From Mikania micrantha (taxonomy: Eukaryota > Streptophyta > Magnoliopsida > Asterales > Asteraceae): 64,000 nucleotides of DNA. The notes below the pieces were generated by a model. That model did not search any database. It was not told where the DNA came from and saw only the letters and a program-made list of their open reading frames with translations. The position numbers and the translations under genes are program-made. Shown here piece after piece: positions 21,744 to 35,991 of the stretch. The number at the start of each line of letters is the position of its first letter. The first letter of the stretch is position 1. The stretch lies in NCBI GenBank assembly GCA_009363875.1, contig CM018686.1:5394001-5458000 (forward strand), in the 5' to 3' direction.

Positions 21744-22593
21744 CATCTCAAATAAGTCAGTAGAAAAAGTAACGACTTAAATATATATAAGCAAAATAAT
21801 GAAGCAAAATCTCATGTATATGCAAGCAATACCAGGGAACAAATGAGCTGCAAGAGTGAAAGATGAGTCGTAAATCACGAGCAAATCAGGGGGTGGGAAC
21901 ACAAAAGACGGCTCCATGTTCAATTACCAAGATTGAAGATCGAGAGAGGCTGTAACTTTGTAATTTGCATTCAGTTGAACAGTAATCAAAATGAAATCAT
22001 AATCAAATTCACAATTTGTACTAAATAACATGATTACAAAATATAAATTAGTGTAGTAATTAACATGAAACTAAAACGTGAATTACAATATGGGTAACTG
22101 AATTCACAAGGGCGAAATGCTTTACCTGCTCATGTATCCTCAAGTGTTGAATGATCGACCAAAATACTTTGTTTGTAAAGCCTATTGGGGTTCTTATCAA
22201 ACAAATGAAGGGAAACCTTGATGGACGAACTAAAGATTTGGAACGATGAGATTGCAAGATCTGTAAAATCTTCTTAAATAGACGTTGATTGTCATTTTGT
22301 AGAACTCAGAATCCTAGTATTGTGTAACAGATTAAACAACGATTAAGAGAAAAAAGACTAAAACAAACATGATTTGGTTTGAGAACTTACAATGATAAAC
22401 TCACCTTTGAGTATCAATGAAAACCATAACTTTGAAGAAACATACTATTGAGGATCCGTGTTTTCTGTAGTCGGGCATTTAGGGTTTCAAATGTGAAAAT
22501 CAGGAGAGGATGTTATACGAACCTCATACTAATTGATGGAAGCCGGCAAGTAGATCAGAAGTCATGAGAGGATGAAGTCGACCGAGAAGCCAT
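21537..22593 (-). pseudogene. Captured-gene relic in the array unit, possibly RPA/OB-fold-like (example in unit 2)
   Basis: Minus-strand order: ATG at 22593 opening only 12 codons (MASRSTSSSHDF); an acceptor-like CGACTACAG and donor-like CTCAAAG|GTGAGT near 22400-22470; an exon-like stretch with donor GAGCAG|GTAAAGC near 22125; an open segment of 65 codons (22257-22060); and an open segment with NKIAIMNIWDEQSLFF near 21640-21600. The last is weakly reminiscent of the TLWDE-type segment in plant RPA70/DUF223 OB-fold proteins, which some plant Helitrons carry. Frames do not join without stops, so it is at best a relic. The RPA link is a suggestion only. Confidence 0.3.
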
Positions 22594-22620
22594 AGAAGAT
22601 GAGATTTTCGGAGGAATAGA

Positions 22621-22796
22621 TTTTAGGGTTTTAGAAGAGATGGATGACGATATGGATGGAACGGGTATAACTCGGGTTTAAAGATCCGAGTGTTTTTTTC
22701 TGTGAAATCATCATAAGATGCCATGTGGCATTATTAAGATTTAATCCAATTAGTTGATGCCATGTGTCATATAATGGAAGCAGAGAATGACATGTG
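22621..22796 (-). promoter_or_regulatory. Promoter-like segment repeated in every unit (example in unit 2)
   Basis: Three CATGTG E-box words at 22722, 22761 and 22791 (two within a near-palindrome ATGCCATGTGGCAT and its variant) lie just inside the Helitron 5' end. An AAACCCTAA-type telobox follows near 22621-22632 and a second near 22480, as in 5' regions of plant housekeeping genes. The ATG at 22593 follows. Activity is not shown by sequence alone. Confidence 0.4.
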
Positions 22797-22810
22797 GCTG
22801 ATTGTTATTA

Positions 22811-22829
22811 TTTTATTAGAGAGTATAGA
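22811..22829 (-). other. Helitron 5' terminus motif (example, end of unit 2)
   Basis: TCTATACTCTCTAATAAAA on the minus strand, preceded by A (plus-strand T at 22830). It occurs once per unit, for example ending at 21204 in unit 1, and marks each unit joint. Confidence 0.65.
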
Positions 22830-24970
22830 TATATATCAAACAAAAGACTTAGGATCGATCATGACTTTTAGAGATATCAAACAAATTCAATAACAGTTTA
22901 GTAATCAAGATCATTAATATGCTCAAAATTGTTTTGATGAACTTAATGACCTACTTATCCAATGCTTGAAGATACTTTTGTTTCCTAATATCAAAAAATA
23001 CCTTCATTGAATACGAGCAATCATCTACCTTAGTGAAGTCAGAGAGGTATTTCTCAATTTCATCCCAATAACCATTATACTTCATCTTCCAAAAACTTCA
23101 AATTGAAGAAAAACCTGATTTTTGTTAAACCAATTAATTTTTATTAAAAATACAAAATAAATCAATAAACTTTGACATTTGTACCACAAAAATAAACAAC
23201 ATTCACATTCTTGTACCCAAAAAAAAGGGATTGCTCATCCCAGATGTTCATTATTGCAATCTTATTGCTAACAAAAAAATAAATACGAAATATGATAATC
23301 ATAACTAACATCACCAAAATCCCAAAGCTATAAATATCACACACACACACACACATATATATATACATATATATCATCTCAAATAAGTCTGTAACAAAAA
23401 GTAGCCACTTAAATATATATAAGTAAAATAATGAAGCAAAATCTCAAGTATATGCAAGCAATACCGGGGAACAAATGAGCTGCAAGAGTGAAAGATGAGT
23501 CTTAAATCACGAGCAAATCAGGGGGTGGGAACACAAAAGACGGCTCCATGTTCAATTACCAAGATTGAAGATCGAGAGAGGCTGTAACTTTGTAATTTGC
23601 ATTCAGTTTAACAGTAATCAAATTGAAATCATAATCAAATTCACAATTTGCACTAAATAACATGATTACAAAATATAAATTAGTGTATTAATTAACAAGA
23701 AACTAAAACGTGAATAACAATATGGGTAACTGAATTCACAAGGGCGAAATGCTTTACCTGCTCATGTATCCTCAAGTGTTGAATGATCGACCAAAATTCT
23801 TTGTTTGTAAAGCCTATTAGGGTTCTTATCAAACAAATGAAGGGAAACCTTGATGGACGAACTAAAGATTTGGAACGATGAGATTGCAAGATCTGTAAAA
23901 TCTTCTTAAATAGACGTTGATTGTCATTTTGTAGATCTCAGAATCCTAGTATTGTGTTACAGATTAAACAACGATTAAGAGAAAAAAAGACTAAAACAAA
24001 CATGATTTGGTTTGAGAACTTACAATGATAAACTAACCTTTGAGTATCAATGAAAACCATAACTTTGAAGAAACATAGTATTGAGGATCCGTGTTTTCTG
24101 TAGTCGGGCATTTAGGGTTTGAAATGTGAAAATCATGAGAGGATGTTATACGAACCGCCTACTAATTGATGGAAGCCGGCAAGTAGATCAGAAGTCATGA
24201 GAGGATGAAGTCGACCGAGAAGCCATATAAGATGAGATTTTTTGAGGAATAGATTTTAGGGTTTTAGAAGAGATGGATGACGATATGGATGGAACGGGGA
24301 TAACTCGGGTTTAAAGATCCGCATGTTTTTTTTGTGTGAAAGCATCATAAGATGCCATGTGGCATTATTAAGATTTAATCCAATTTGTTGATGCCATGTG
24401 TCATATAATGGAAGCAGAGAATGACATATGGCTGATTGTTATTGTATTATTAGAGAGTATAGATATATATCAAACAAAAGACTTTGGATCGATCATGACT
24501 TTTAGAGATATCAAACAAATTCAATAACAGTTTAGTAATCAAGATCATTAATATGCTCAAAATTGTTTTGATTAACTTAATGACCTACTTATCCAATGCT
24601 TGAAGATACTTTTGTTTCCTTATTTCAAAAAATACCTTCATTGAATACGAGCAATCATCTACCTTAGTGAAGTCAGAGAGGTATTTCTCAATTATATCCC
24701 AATAACCATTATACTTCATCTTCCAAAAACTTCATATTGAAGAAAAACCTGATTTTTCTTCAACCAATTAATTTTTAACAAAATTACAAATTAATCAATA
24801 AACTTTGACATTTGTACCACAAAAATAAACAACATTCACATTCTTTTACCCAAAAAAAAGGGATTGCTCATCCCAGATGTTCATTATTGCAATCTTATTG
24901 CTAACCAAAAAATAAATACGAAATATGTTAATCATAACTAACATCACCAAAATCCCATAGCTATAAATCT

Positions 24971-25003
<33 letters not shown>

Positions 25004-26601
25004 CATCTCAAATAAGTCATTAACAAAAAGTAGCCACTTAAATATATATATATAAGCAAAATAATGAAGCAAAATCTCAAGTATATGTAAGCAATACCAG
25101 GGAACAAATGAGCTGCAAGAGTGAAAGATGAGTCGTAAATCACGAGCAAATCAGGGGGTGGGAACACAAAAGACGGCTCCATGTTCAATTACCATGATTG
25201 ACGATCGAGAGAGGCTGTAACTTTGTAATTTGCATTCCGTTGAACAGTAATCAAAATGAAATCATAATCAAAATCATAATTTGCACTAAATAACATGATT
25301 ACAAAATATAAATTAGTGTAGTAATTAACATGAAACTAAAACGTGAATAACAATATGGTAAACTGAATTCACAAGGGCGAAATACTTTACCTGCTCATGT
25401 ATCATCAAGTGTTGAATGATCGACCAAAATTCTTTGTTTGTAAAGCCTATTAGGGTTCTTATCTAACAAATGAAGGGAAACCTTGATCGACGAACTAAAG
25501 ATTTGAACGATGAGATTGCAAGATCTGTAAAATCTTCTTAAATAGACGTTGATTGTCATTTTGTAGAACTCAGAATCCTAGTATTGTGTAACAGATTAAA
25601 CAATGATTAAGGGAAAAAAAGACTAAAACAAACATGATTTGGTTTGAGAACTTACAATGATAAACTAACCTTTGAGTATCAATGAAAACCATAACTTTGA
25701 AGAAACATAGTATTGAGGATCCGTGTTTTCTGTAGTCGGGCATTTAGGGTTTGAAATGTGAAAATCAGGAGAGGATGTTATACGAACCTCATACTAATTG
25801 ATGGAAGCCGGCAAGTAGATCAGAAGTCATGAGAGGATGAAGTCGACCGAGAAGCCATAGAAGATGAGATTTTCGGAGGAATAGATTTTAGGGTTTTAGA
25901 AGAGATGGATGACGATATGGATGGAACGGGTATAACTCGGGTTTAAAGATCCGCGTGTTTTTTTATGTGAAATCATCATAAGATGCCATGTGGCATTATT
26001 AAGATTTAATCCAATTAGTTGATGCCATGTGTCATATAATGGAAGCAGAGAATGACATGTGGCTGATTGTTATTGTTTTATTAGAGAGTATAGATATATT
26101 TCAAACAAAAGACTTTGGATCGATAATGACTTTTAGAGATATCAAACAAATTCAATAATAGTTTAGTAATCAAGATCATTAATATGCTCAAAATTGTTTT
26201 GATTAACTTAATGACCTACTTATCCAATGCTTGAAGATACTTTTGTTTCCTTATTTCAAAAAATACCTTCTTTGAATACGAGCAATCATCTACCTTAGTG
26301 AAGTCAGAGAGGTATTTCTCAATTTTATCCCAATAGTCATTATACTTCATCTTCCAAAAACTTCATATTGAAGAAAAACCTGATTTTTGTTCAACCAATT
26401 AATTTTTAACAAAATTACAAAATAAATCAATAAACTTTGACATATGTACCACAAAAATAAACAACATTCACATTCTTGTACCAAAAAAAAAGAGATTGCT
26501 CATCCCACATGTTCATTATTGCAATCTTATTGCTAACCAAAATATAAATACGAAATATGATAATCATAACTAACATCACCAAAATCCCAAAGCTATAAAT
26601 C

Positions 26602-26607
26602 TCTCAC

Positions 26608-26655
<48 letters not shown>
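26602..26655. repeat. Compound CA/TA microsatellite (unit 5)
   Basis: Every unit contains a CA run followed by a TA run at the same place, with different lengths. This copy has one of the longer TA runs. On the minus strand the GT run gives false Cys-Val ORF starts. Confidence 0.9.
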
Positions 26656-26657
<2 letters not shown>

Positions 26658-29600
26658 TCTCAAATAAGTCAGTAAAAAAAAGTAGCAACTTAAATATATA
26701 TAAGCAAAATAATGAAGCAAAATCTCAAGTATATGCAATCAATACCAGGGAATAAATGAGCTGCAAGAGTGAAAGATGAGTCGTAAATCACGAACAAATC
26801 AGGGTTGGGAACACAAAAGACGGCTCCAAGTTCAATTACCAAGATTGAAGATCGAGAGAGGTTGTTACTTTGTAATTTGCATTCAGTTTAACAGTAATCA
26901 AAATGAAATCATAATCAAATTCACAATTTGCACTAAATAACATGATTACAAAATATAAATTAGTGTAGTAATTAACATGAAACTAAAACGAGAATAACAA
27001 TATGGGTAACTGAATTCACAAGGGCGAAATGCTTTACCTGCTCATGTATCCTCAAGTGTTTAATGATCGACCAAAATTCTTTGTTTGTAAAGCCTATTAG
27101 GGTTCTTATCAATCAAATGAAGGGAAACCTTGATAGACGAACTAAAGATTTGGAACAATAAGATTGCAAGATCTGTAAAATCTTCTTAAATAGACGTTGA
27201 TTGTCATTTTGTAGAACTCAGAATCCTAGTATTGTTTAAGAGATTAAACAACGATTAAGAGAAAAAAGACTAAAACAAACATGATTTGGTTTGAGAACTT
27301 ACAATGATTAACTAACCTTTGAGTATCAATGAAAACCATAACTTTGAAGAAACATAGTATTGAGGATCCGTGTTTTCTGTAGTCGGGCATTTAGGGTTTG
27401 AAATGTGAAAATCAGGAGAGGATGTTATACGAACCTCATACTAATTGATGGAAGCCGGCAAGTAGATCAGAAGTCATGAGAGGATGAAGTCGACCGAGAA
27501 GCCATAGAAGATGAGATTTTCGGAGGAATAGATTTTAGGGTTTTAGAAGAGATGGATGACGATATGGATGGAACGGGTATAACTCGGGTTTAAAGATCCA
27601 CGTGTTTTTTTTTGTGTGAAAGCATCATAAGATGCCATGTGGCATTATTAAGATTTAATCCAATTAGTTGATGCCATGTGTCATATAATGGAAGCAGAGA
27701 ATGACATGTGGCTGATTGTTATTGTTTTATTAGAGAGTATAGATATATATCAAACAAAAGACTTTGGATCGATCATGACTTTTAGAGATATCAAACAAAT
27801 TCAATAACATTTTAGTAATCAAGATCATTAATATGCTCAAAATTGTTTTGATTAACTTAATGACCTACTTATCCAATGCTTGAAGATACTTTTGTTTCCT
27901 AATTTCAAAAAATACATTCATTGAATACGAGCAATCATCTACCTTAGTGAAGTCAGAGAGGTGTTTCTCAATTTCATCCCAACAACCATTATACTTCATC
28001 TTCCAAACACTTCATATTGAAGAAAAACCTGATTTTTGTTCAACCAATTAATTTTTTAAAAAATTACAAAATAAATCAATAAACTTTGACATTTGTACCA
28101 TAAAAATAAACAACATTCACATTCTTGTACCCAAAAAAAAGGGATTGCTCAACCCAGCTGTTCATTATTGCAATCTTATTGCTAACCAAAAAATAAATAT
28201 GAAATATGATAATCATAACTAACATCACCAAAATCCCAAAGCTATAAATCTAACACACACACACACATACATATATATATCATCTCAAATAAGTCAGTAA
28301 CAAAAAGTAGCCACTTAAATATATATAAGCAAAATAATGAAGCAAAATCTCAAGTATATGCTAGCAATACCAGGGAATAAATGAGCTGCAAGAGTGAAAG
28401 ATGAGTCGTAAATCACGAGCAAATCAGGGGGTGGGAACACAAAAGACGGCTCCATGTTCAATTGCCAAGATTGAAGATCGAGAGAGGCGGTAACTTTGTA
28501 ATTTGCATTCAGTTTAACAGTAATCAAAATGAAATCATAATCAAATTCACAATTCGCACTAAATAACATGATTACAAAATATAAATTAGTGTAGTAATTA
28601 ACATAAAACAAAAACGTGAATAACAATATGGGTAACTGAATTCACAAGGGCGAAATGCTTTACCTGCTCATGTATCCTCAAGTGTTGAATGATCGACCAA
28701 AATCCTTTGTTTGTAAAGCCTATTAGGGTTCTTATCAAACAAATGAAGGGAAACCTTGATGGACGAACTAAAGATTTGGAACGATGAGATTGCAAGATCT
28801 GTAAAATCTTCTTAAATAGACGTTGATTGTCATTTTGTAGAACTCAGAATCCTAGTATTGTGTAACAGATTAAACAACGATTAAGAGAAAAAAGACTAAA
28901 ACAAACATCATTTGGTTTGAGAACTTACAATGATAAACTAACGTTTGAGTATCAATGAAAACCATAACTTTGAAGAAACATAGTATTGAGGATCCGTGTT
29001 TTCTGTAGTCGGGCATTTAGGGTTTGAAATGTTAAAATCAGGAGAGGATGTTATACGAACCTCATACTAATTGATGGAAGCCGGCAAGTAGATCAGAAGT
29101 CATGAGAGGATGAAGTCGACCGAGAAGCCATAGAAGATGATATTTTCGGAGGAATAGATTTTAGGGTTTTAGAAGAGATGGATGACGATATGGATGGACC
29201 GGGTATAACTCGGGTTTAAAGATCCGCGTGTTTTTTTGTGTGAAAGCATCAAAAGATGCCATGTGGAATTATTAAGATTTAATCCAATTAGTTGATGCCA
29301 TGTGTCATATAATGGAAGCAGAGAATGACATGTGGCTGATTGTTATTGTTTTATTAGAGAGTATAGATATATATCATACAAAAGACTTTGGATCGATCAT
29401 GACTTTTAGAGATATCAAACAAATTCAATAATAGTTTAGTAATCAAGATCATTAATATGCTCAAAATTGTTTTGATTAACTTAATGACCTATTTATCCAA
29501 TGCTTGAAGATACTTTTGTTACCTAATTTCAAAAAATACCTTCATTGAATACGAGCAATCATCTACCTTAGTGAAGTCAAAGAGGTATTTCTCAATTTCA

Positions 29601-32600
29601 TCCAAATAACCATTATACTTCATCTTTCAAAAACTTCATATTGAAGAAAAACCTGATTTTTGTTCAACCAATTAATTTTTAACAAAATTACAAAATAAAT
29701 CAATAAACTTTGACATTTGTACCACAAAAATAAACAACATTCACATTCTTGTACCCAAAAAAAAAGGGATTGCTCAACCCAGATGTTCATTATTGCAATC
29801 TTATTGCTAACCAAAAAATAAATACGAAATAAGATAATCATAACTAACATCACCAAAATCCCAAAGCTATAAATCTCACACACACACACTTATATATATA
29901 TATATATATCATCTCAAATAAGTCAGTAACAAAAAGTAGCCATTTAAATATACATAAGCAAAATAATGAAGCAAAATCTCAAGTATATGCAAGCAATACC
30001 AGGGACAAATGAGCTGCAAGAGTGAAAGATGAGTCGTAAATGACGAGCAAATCAGGGGGTGGGAACACAAAAGACGGCTCCATGTTCAATTACCAAGATT
30101 GAAGATCGAGATAGGCTCTAACTTTGTAATTTGCATTCAGTTTAACAGTAATCAAAATGAAATCATAATCAAATTCACAATTTACACTAAATAACAAGAT
30201 TACAAAATATAAATTAGTGTAGTAATTAACATGAAAGTAAAACGTGAATAACAATATGGGTAACTGAATTCAGAAGGGCGAAATGCTTTACCTGCTCATA
30301 TATCCTCAAGTGTTGAATGATCGACCAAAATTCTTTGTTTGTAAAGCCTATTAGGGTTCTTATCAAACAAATGAAGGGAAACCTTGATATACGAACTAAA
30401 GATTTGGAACGATGAGATTGCAAGATCTGTAAAATCTTCTTAAATAGACGTTGATTGTCATTTTGTAGAACTCAGAATCCTAGTATTGTGTAAGAGATTA
30501 GACAACGATTAAGAGAAAAAAGACTAAAACAAACATGATTTGGTTTGAGAACTTACAATGATAAACTAACGTTTGAGTATCAATGAAAACCATAACTTTG
30601 AAGAAACATAGTATTGAGGATCCGTGTTTTCTGTAGTTGGGCATTTAGGGTTCGAAATGTGAAAATCAGGAGAGGATGTTATACGAACCTCATACTAATT
30701 GATGGAAGCCGGCAAGTAGATCAGAAGTCATGAGAGGATGAAGTCGACCGATAAGCCATAGAAGATGAGATTTTCGGAGGAATAGATTTTAGGGTTTTAG
30801 AAAAGATGGATGACGATATGGATGGAACGGGTATAACTCGGGTTTAAAGATCCGCGTGTTTTTTTTGTGTGAAAGCATCAAAAGATGCCATGTGGCATTA
30901 TTAAGATTTAATCCAATTAGTTGATGCCATGTGTCATATAATGGAAGCATAGAATGACATGTGGCTGATTGTTATTGTTTTATTAGAGAGTATAGATATA
31001 TATCATACAAAAGACTTTGGATCGATCATGACTTTTAGAGATATCAAACAAATTCAATAACAGTTTAGTAATCAAGATCATTAATATGCTCAAAATTGTT
31101 TTCATTAACTTAATGACCTATTTATCCAATGCTTGAAGATACTTTTTTTTTCCTAATTTCAAAAAATACCTTCATTGAATACGAGCAATCATCTACCTTA
31201 GTGAAGTCAGAGAGGTATTTCTCAATTTCCTCCCAATAACCATTATACTTCATCTTCCAAAAACTTCATATTGAAGAAAAACCTGATTTTTGTTCAACCA
31301 ATTAATTTTTAACAAAATTACAAAATAAATCAATAAACTTTGACATTTGTACCACAAAAATAAACAACATTCACATTCTTGTACCCAAAAAAAAGGGATT
31401 GCTCAACCCAGATGTTCATTATTGCAATCTTATTGCTAGCTAAAAAATAAATACGAAATATGATAATCATAACTAACATCACCAAAATCCCAAAGCTATA
31501 AATCTCACACACACACACACTTTTATATATATATATATATATATCATCTCAAATAAGTCAGTAACAAAAAGTAGCCATTTAAATATACATAAGCAAAATA
31601 ATGAAGCAAAATCTCAAGTATATGCAAGCAATACCAGGGAACAAATGAGTTGTAAGAGAGAAAGATGAGTCGTAAATCACGAGCAAATCAGGGGGTGGGA
31701 ACACAAAAGACGGCTCCATGTTCAATTACCAAGATTGAAGATCGAGAGAGGCTGTAACTTTGTAATTTGCATTCAGTTTAACAGTAATCAAAATGAAATC
31801 ATAATCAATTTCACAATTTGCACTAAATAACATGATTACAAAATATAAATTAGTGTAGTAATTAACATGAAACTAAAACGTGAATAACAATATGGGTAAC
31901 TGAATTCAGAAGGGCGAAATGCTTTAACTGCTCATATATCCTCAAGTGTTGAATGATCGACCAAAATTCTTTGTTTGTAAAGCCTATTAGGGTTCTTATC
32001 AAACAAATGAACGGAAACCTTGAGAGACGAACTAAAGATTTGGAACGATGAGATTGCAAGATCTGTAAAATCTTCTTAAATAGACGTTGATTGTCATTTT
32101 GTAGAACTCAGAATCCTAGTATTGTGTAACAGATTAAACAACGATTAAGAGAAAAAAGACTAAAACAAACATGATTTGGTTTGAGAACTTACAATGATAA
32201 ACTAACGTTTGAGTATCAATGAAAACCATAACTTTGAAGAAACATAGTATTGAGGATCCGTGTTTTCTGTAGTCGGGCATTTAGGGTTTGAAATGTGAAA
32301 ATCAGGAGAGGATGTTATACGAACCTCATACTAATTGATGGAAGCCGGCAAGTAGATCAGAAGTCATGAGAGGATGAAGTCGACCGAGAAGCCACAGAAG
32401 ATGACATTTTCGGAGGAATAGATTTTAGGGTTTTAGAAGAGATGGATGACGATATGGATGGAACGGGTATAACTCGGGTTTAAAGATCCGCGTGTTGTTT
32501 TGTGTGAAAGCATCAAAAGATGCCATGTGGCATTATTAAGATTTAATCCAATTAGTTGATGCCATGTGTCATATAATGGAAGCATAGAATGACATGTGGC

Positions 32601-33854
32601 TGATTGTTATTGTTTTATTAGAGAGTATAGATATATCTCATACAAAAGACTTTGGATCGATCATGACTTTTAGAGATATCAAACAAATTCAATAACAGTT
32701 TAGTAATCAAGATCATTAATATGCTCAAAATTGCTTTGATTAACTTAATGACCTACTTATCCAATGATTGAAGATACTTTTTTTTCCTAATTTCAAAAAA
32801 TACCTTCATTGAATACGAGCAATCATCTACCTTAGTGAAGTCAGAGAGGTATTTCTCAATTTCATCCCAATAACCATTACACTTCATCTTCCAAAAACTT
32901 CATATTGAAGAAAAACCTGATTTTTGTTCAACCAATTAATTTTTAACAAAATTACAAAATAAATCAATAAACTTTGACATTTGTAGCACAAAAATAAACA
33001 ACATTCACATTCTTGTACCCAAAAAAAAGGGATTGCTCAACCCAGATGTTCATTATTGCAATCTTATTGCTAGCTAAAAAATAAATACGAAATATGATAA
33101 TCATAACTAACATCACCAAAATCCCAAAGCTATAAATCTCACACACACACACACACTTATATATATATATATATATATCATCTCAAATAAGTCAGTAACA
33201 AAAAGTAGCCATTTAAATATACATAAGCAAAATAATGAAGCAAAATCTCAAGTATATGCAAGCAATACCAGGGAACAAATGAGCTGCAAGAGAGAAAGAT
33301 GAGTCGTAAATCACGAGCAAATCTGGGGGTGGGAACACAAAAGACGGCTCCATGTTCAATTACCAAGATTGAAGATCGAGAGAGGCTGTAACTTTGTAAT
33401 TTGCATTCAGTTTAACAGTAATCAAAATGAAATCATAATCAAATTCACAATTTGCACTAAATAACATGATTACAAAATATAAATTAGTGTAGTAATTAAC
33501 ATCAAAGTAAAACGTGAATAACAATATGGGTAACTGAATTCAGAAGGGCGAAATGCTTTACCTGCTCATATATCCTCAAGTGTTGAATGATCGACCAAAA
33601 TTCTTTGTTTGTAAAGCCTATTAGGGTTCTTATCAAACAAATGAAGGGAAACCTTGATAGACGAACTAAAGATTTGGAACGATGAGATTGCAAGATCTGT
33701 AAAATCTTCTTAAATAGACGTTGATTGTCATTTTGTAGAACTCAGAATCCTAGTATTGTGTAACAGATTAAACAACGATTAAGAGAAAAAAGACTAAAAC
33801 AAACATGATTTGGTTTGAGAACTTACAATGATAAACTAACGTTTGAGAATCAAT

Positions 33855-35988
33855 TGTGACAGTTGCAAACAAGAATTTACGTCATCAATGATGTGAACAC
33901 ATTTGATCGTTCTAGAAATCTACTTTGTTTTAATACTTGTAATTGTTACAGATTGATAGTAGGCGAGAAATGATGAAAGTGGGCGAAAACCGTGCACAAA
34001 ACGGAGTCCTGGACTGCCCGGAATCGAAAAACGAAGAAAAATCACTAAGTGTTGGTCGACTGGACTCATCGCGGTACGCGATGGAGGGGTCGACAATCCT
34101 CCGCGGTACGCGATGATTGCAAAATATCTAAGATTCCTCCGGATTTCTCCGCGGTACGCGAAGCCCCTTTTGGCTTTTGGTCGCGGTACGCGACGAGTAT
34201 GGCGGTGGAGAAATCTGATCTACTTCATCAGATTTCATGCAGAAGAAGTTATTTCTTCTTTGCGTAAACTCGACCCACCAGGTGAACAAACAACCATTTC
34301 CATCATCTAAACCCTTTTCTGAAGCTGCCAGACTCCATCAATTGCACCAGTGAACGTGTTTACAGGTTCTGATCGTTGTTTTGAAGCCAGATATCCGTCA
34401 TATTAGGTAACGATCCGTTTAAACCTTCTAGTTTGATTTTGATTGATTAGATCTTGATTTTGAACGTAATGACATAGTTAGGGTTGTTGATTATTGCCTA
34501 GATAATGGCTAGGATTGATTATAAACAAAGAACACGAAGTTTTAACGGTTAAATCCTTGTTTTGATCCGTTGTAATGCTCGGTTTGCATGAAACCATACC
34601 CATGATTATAATGGTTTAATCCATTTGATTATAACAATGTAGGTGATTAGTTGGATTAATCCTTGAAATGCAAGGTTAAATCCAAGTGTTTCAAACTAAT
34701 CACGATCATTAACATACTTATTGGAATGATTATCTGATGTTTATGATAACAGTCAGATTAGTATGTTAAACCTGGTTATTATACCTATTTTGATGCTACA
34801 TTGTGATATTTCATGATATTTGGGTAATCAACAACAAGGATTTATCATTCCTAAGCCATTAAATTGTCTAGAAACTTACAGTATCTAATCAACAACATTA
34901 ACTATTTGATTAATCTGGGATTATTCTGATTAATCAAGAGTGTCATCAACTTTGTATTAGGAATCTAATGCAATGTAGGTTCCTACATTATCATACATTG
35001 TATGATATAACATTAAATTAATTAATTACATAATTAGTATCGAGTTGATGATTTACTAAGCAATGTCCTTGACATTGAACGTTCAGAAAGATCTAATCAG
35101 TAAACTAGAACATAAATAACTTATTAAATATAACTAAATGCAGAATCATCTCTGTACTATCAGTTTGGTGATACTCTGCTACACCTATATCATCAGGTGA
35201 GTTTCGTACAACCCCTTTTATTTTTTAATCTTTTATGAACATCGGGGAAACTCTGCAAACTGTTGTCTGAACATATGATATGCATCAATGATATCTGTGT
35301 GATTTCATGTGATTTTGTGGGATTTCATGGGATTTTGCCTGTAGACAGAACTCTATCATGGAACTGAAAGTCCTCATTTTTGAACTGTATCTAGTGAACC
35401 CATGTGTGGCCGAACAGAAAACATTGATAGTACTATTGGTTGACACCCCATTCGCTGGGAGGATTGCATCTCCCCTTGTGTGAATGTTTGTTATCTGTTT
35501 CCTGAACTTCTTAATGGTGTGATAGACATTAAGATAATGAGGCACTAAGATATGTACCGACGGGTAATATCTTGAGACAGACTAGACGTCCGAAAGGAAC
35601 TAGATACGGGTCCCATGGTTATCCGGAACTGAACTTTTGAGAACGTGCTTATCATATCATATTGTTTTAAATTGAACTGTCGATCTCACCAGCTTTGTGC
35701 TGACGTTTCAAATTTTAAATCTTTTGCAGGTAAACAGTAATAGCCGGTGAGGATGCACTTTTGGGATATTTGCACTTGTATAATTAATATTGTAATTAAA
35801 TAAATATAGTTGTAATGTAATTGTGATTGCGACATCCTTGTAATGAGTTTACTTTAAGTTAATCTGTGTGCTTATGATATCGGTTCAAGTAAGTCACCCC
35901 TCACCTCTGAGACATCACCACTATGCTTCCGCAACCGGTTCAGTGACGTCAGGCTAGACACGAGGTGACGAGGGGTGGGGGTGTGACA
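33855..35988 (+). repeat. Chromovirus 5' LTR
   Basis: 2,134 bp, TGTGACAG...GTGTGACA. It contains four TCGCGGTACGCGA-type motifs near its 5' end and an inverted repeat (CACCCCTCACCTC with GAGGTGACGAGGGGTG) near its 3' end at 35895-35977. ORF-like stretches inside it recur in the other LTR and are not genes. Confidence 0.95.
34069..34193 (+). promoter_or_regulatory. Four CGCGGTACGCG motifs in the chromovirus LTR
   Basis: YCGCGGTACGCGA occurs at 34069-34081, 34101-34113, 34149-34161 and 34181-34193, the only CpG-dense part of an otherwise AT-rich LTR. All four recur in the 3' LTR near 43060-43185. Repeated GC-rich words in an LTR suggest factor binding or RNA structure; no known motif is claimed. 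Confidence 0.5.
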
Positions 35989-35991
35989 GGG

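Larger units (their letters stand above)
19581..33849 (-). repeat. Tandem array of a 1.63-kb Helitron-derived unit, segment 1 (units 1-9)
   Basis: Using the landmark GATCGATCATGAC, units start at 19596, 21228, 22853, 24487, 26118 (one base changed), 27767, 29391, 31020 and 32655, spaced 1624-1649 bp, all in one orientation. Unit 1 continues left into the rest of the Helitron; each later unit begins with TATATATC joined to the previous 5' terminus. Units differ by scattered substitutions, small indels and the length of a CA/TA microsatellite. Unit 9 is interrupted by the chromovirus at 33855. Confidence 0.95.

Noticed and set aside
34049..34310. ORFs in the chromovirus LTR
   Set aside because: They overlap in two frames, occur in both LTRs and have no recognisable domain.
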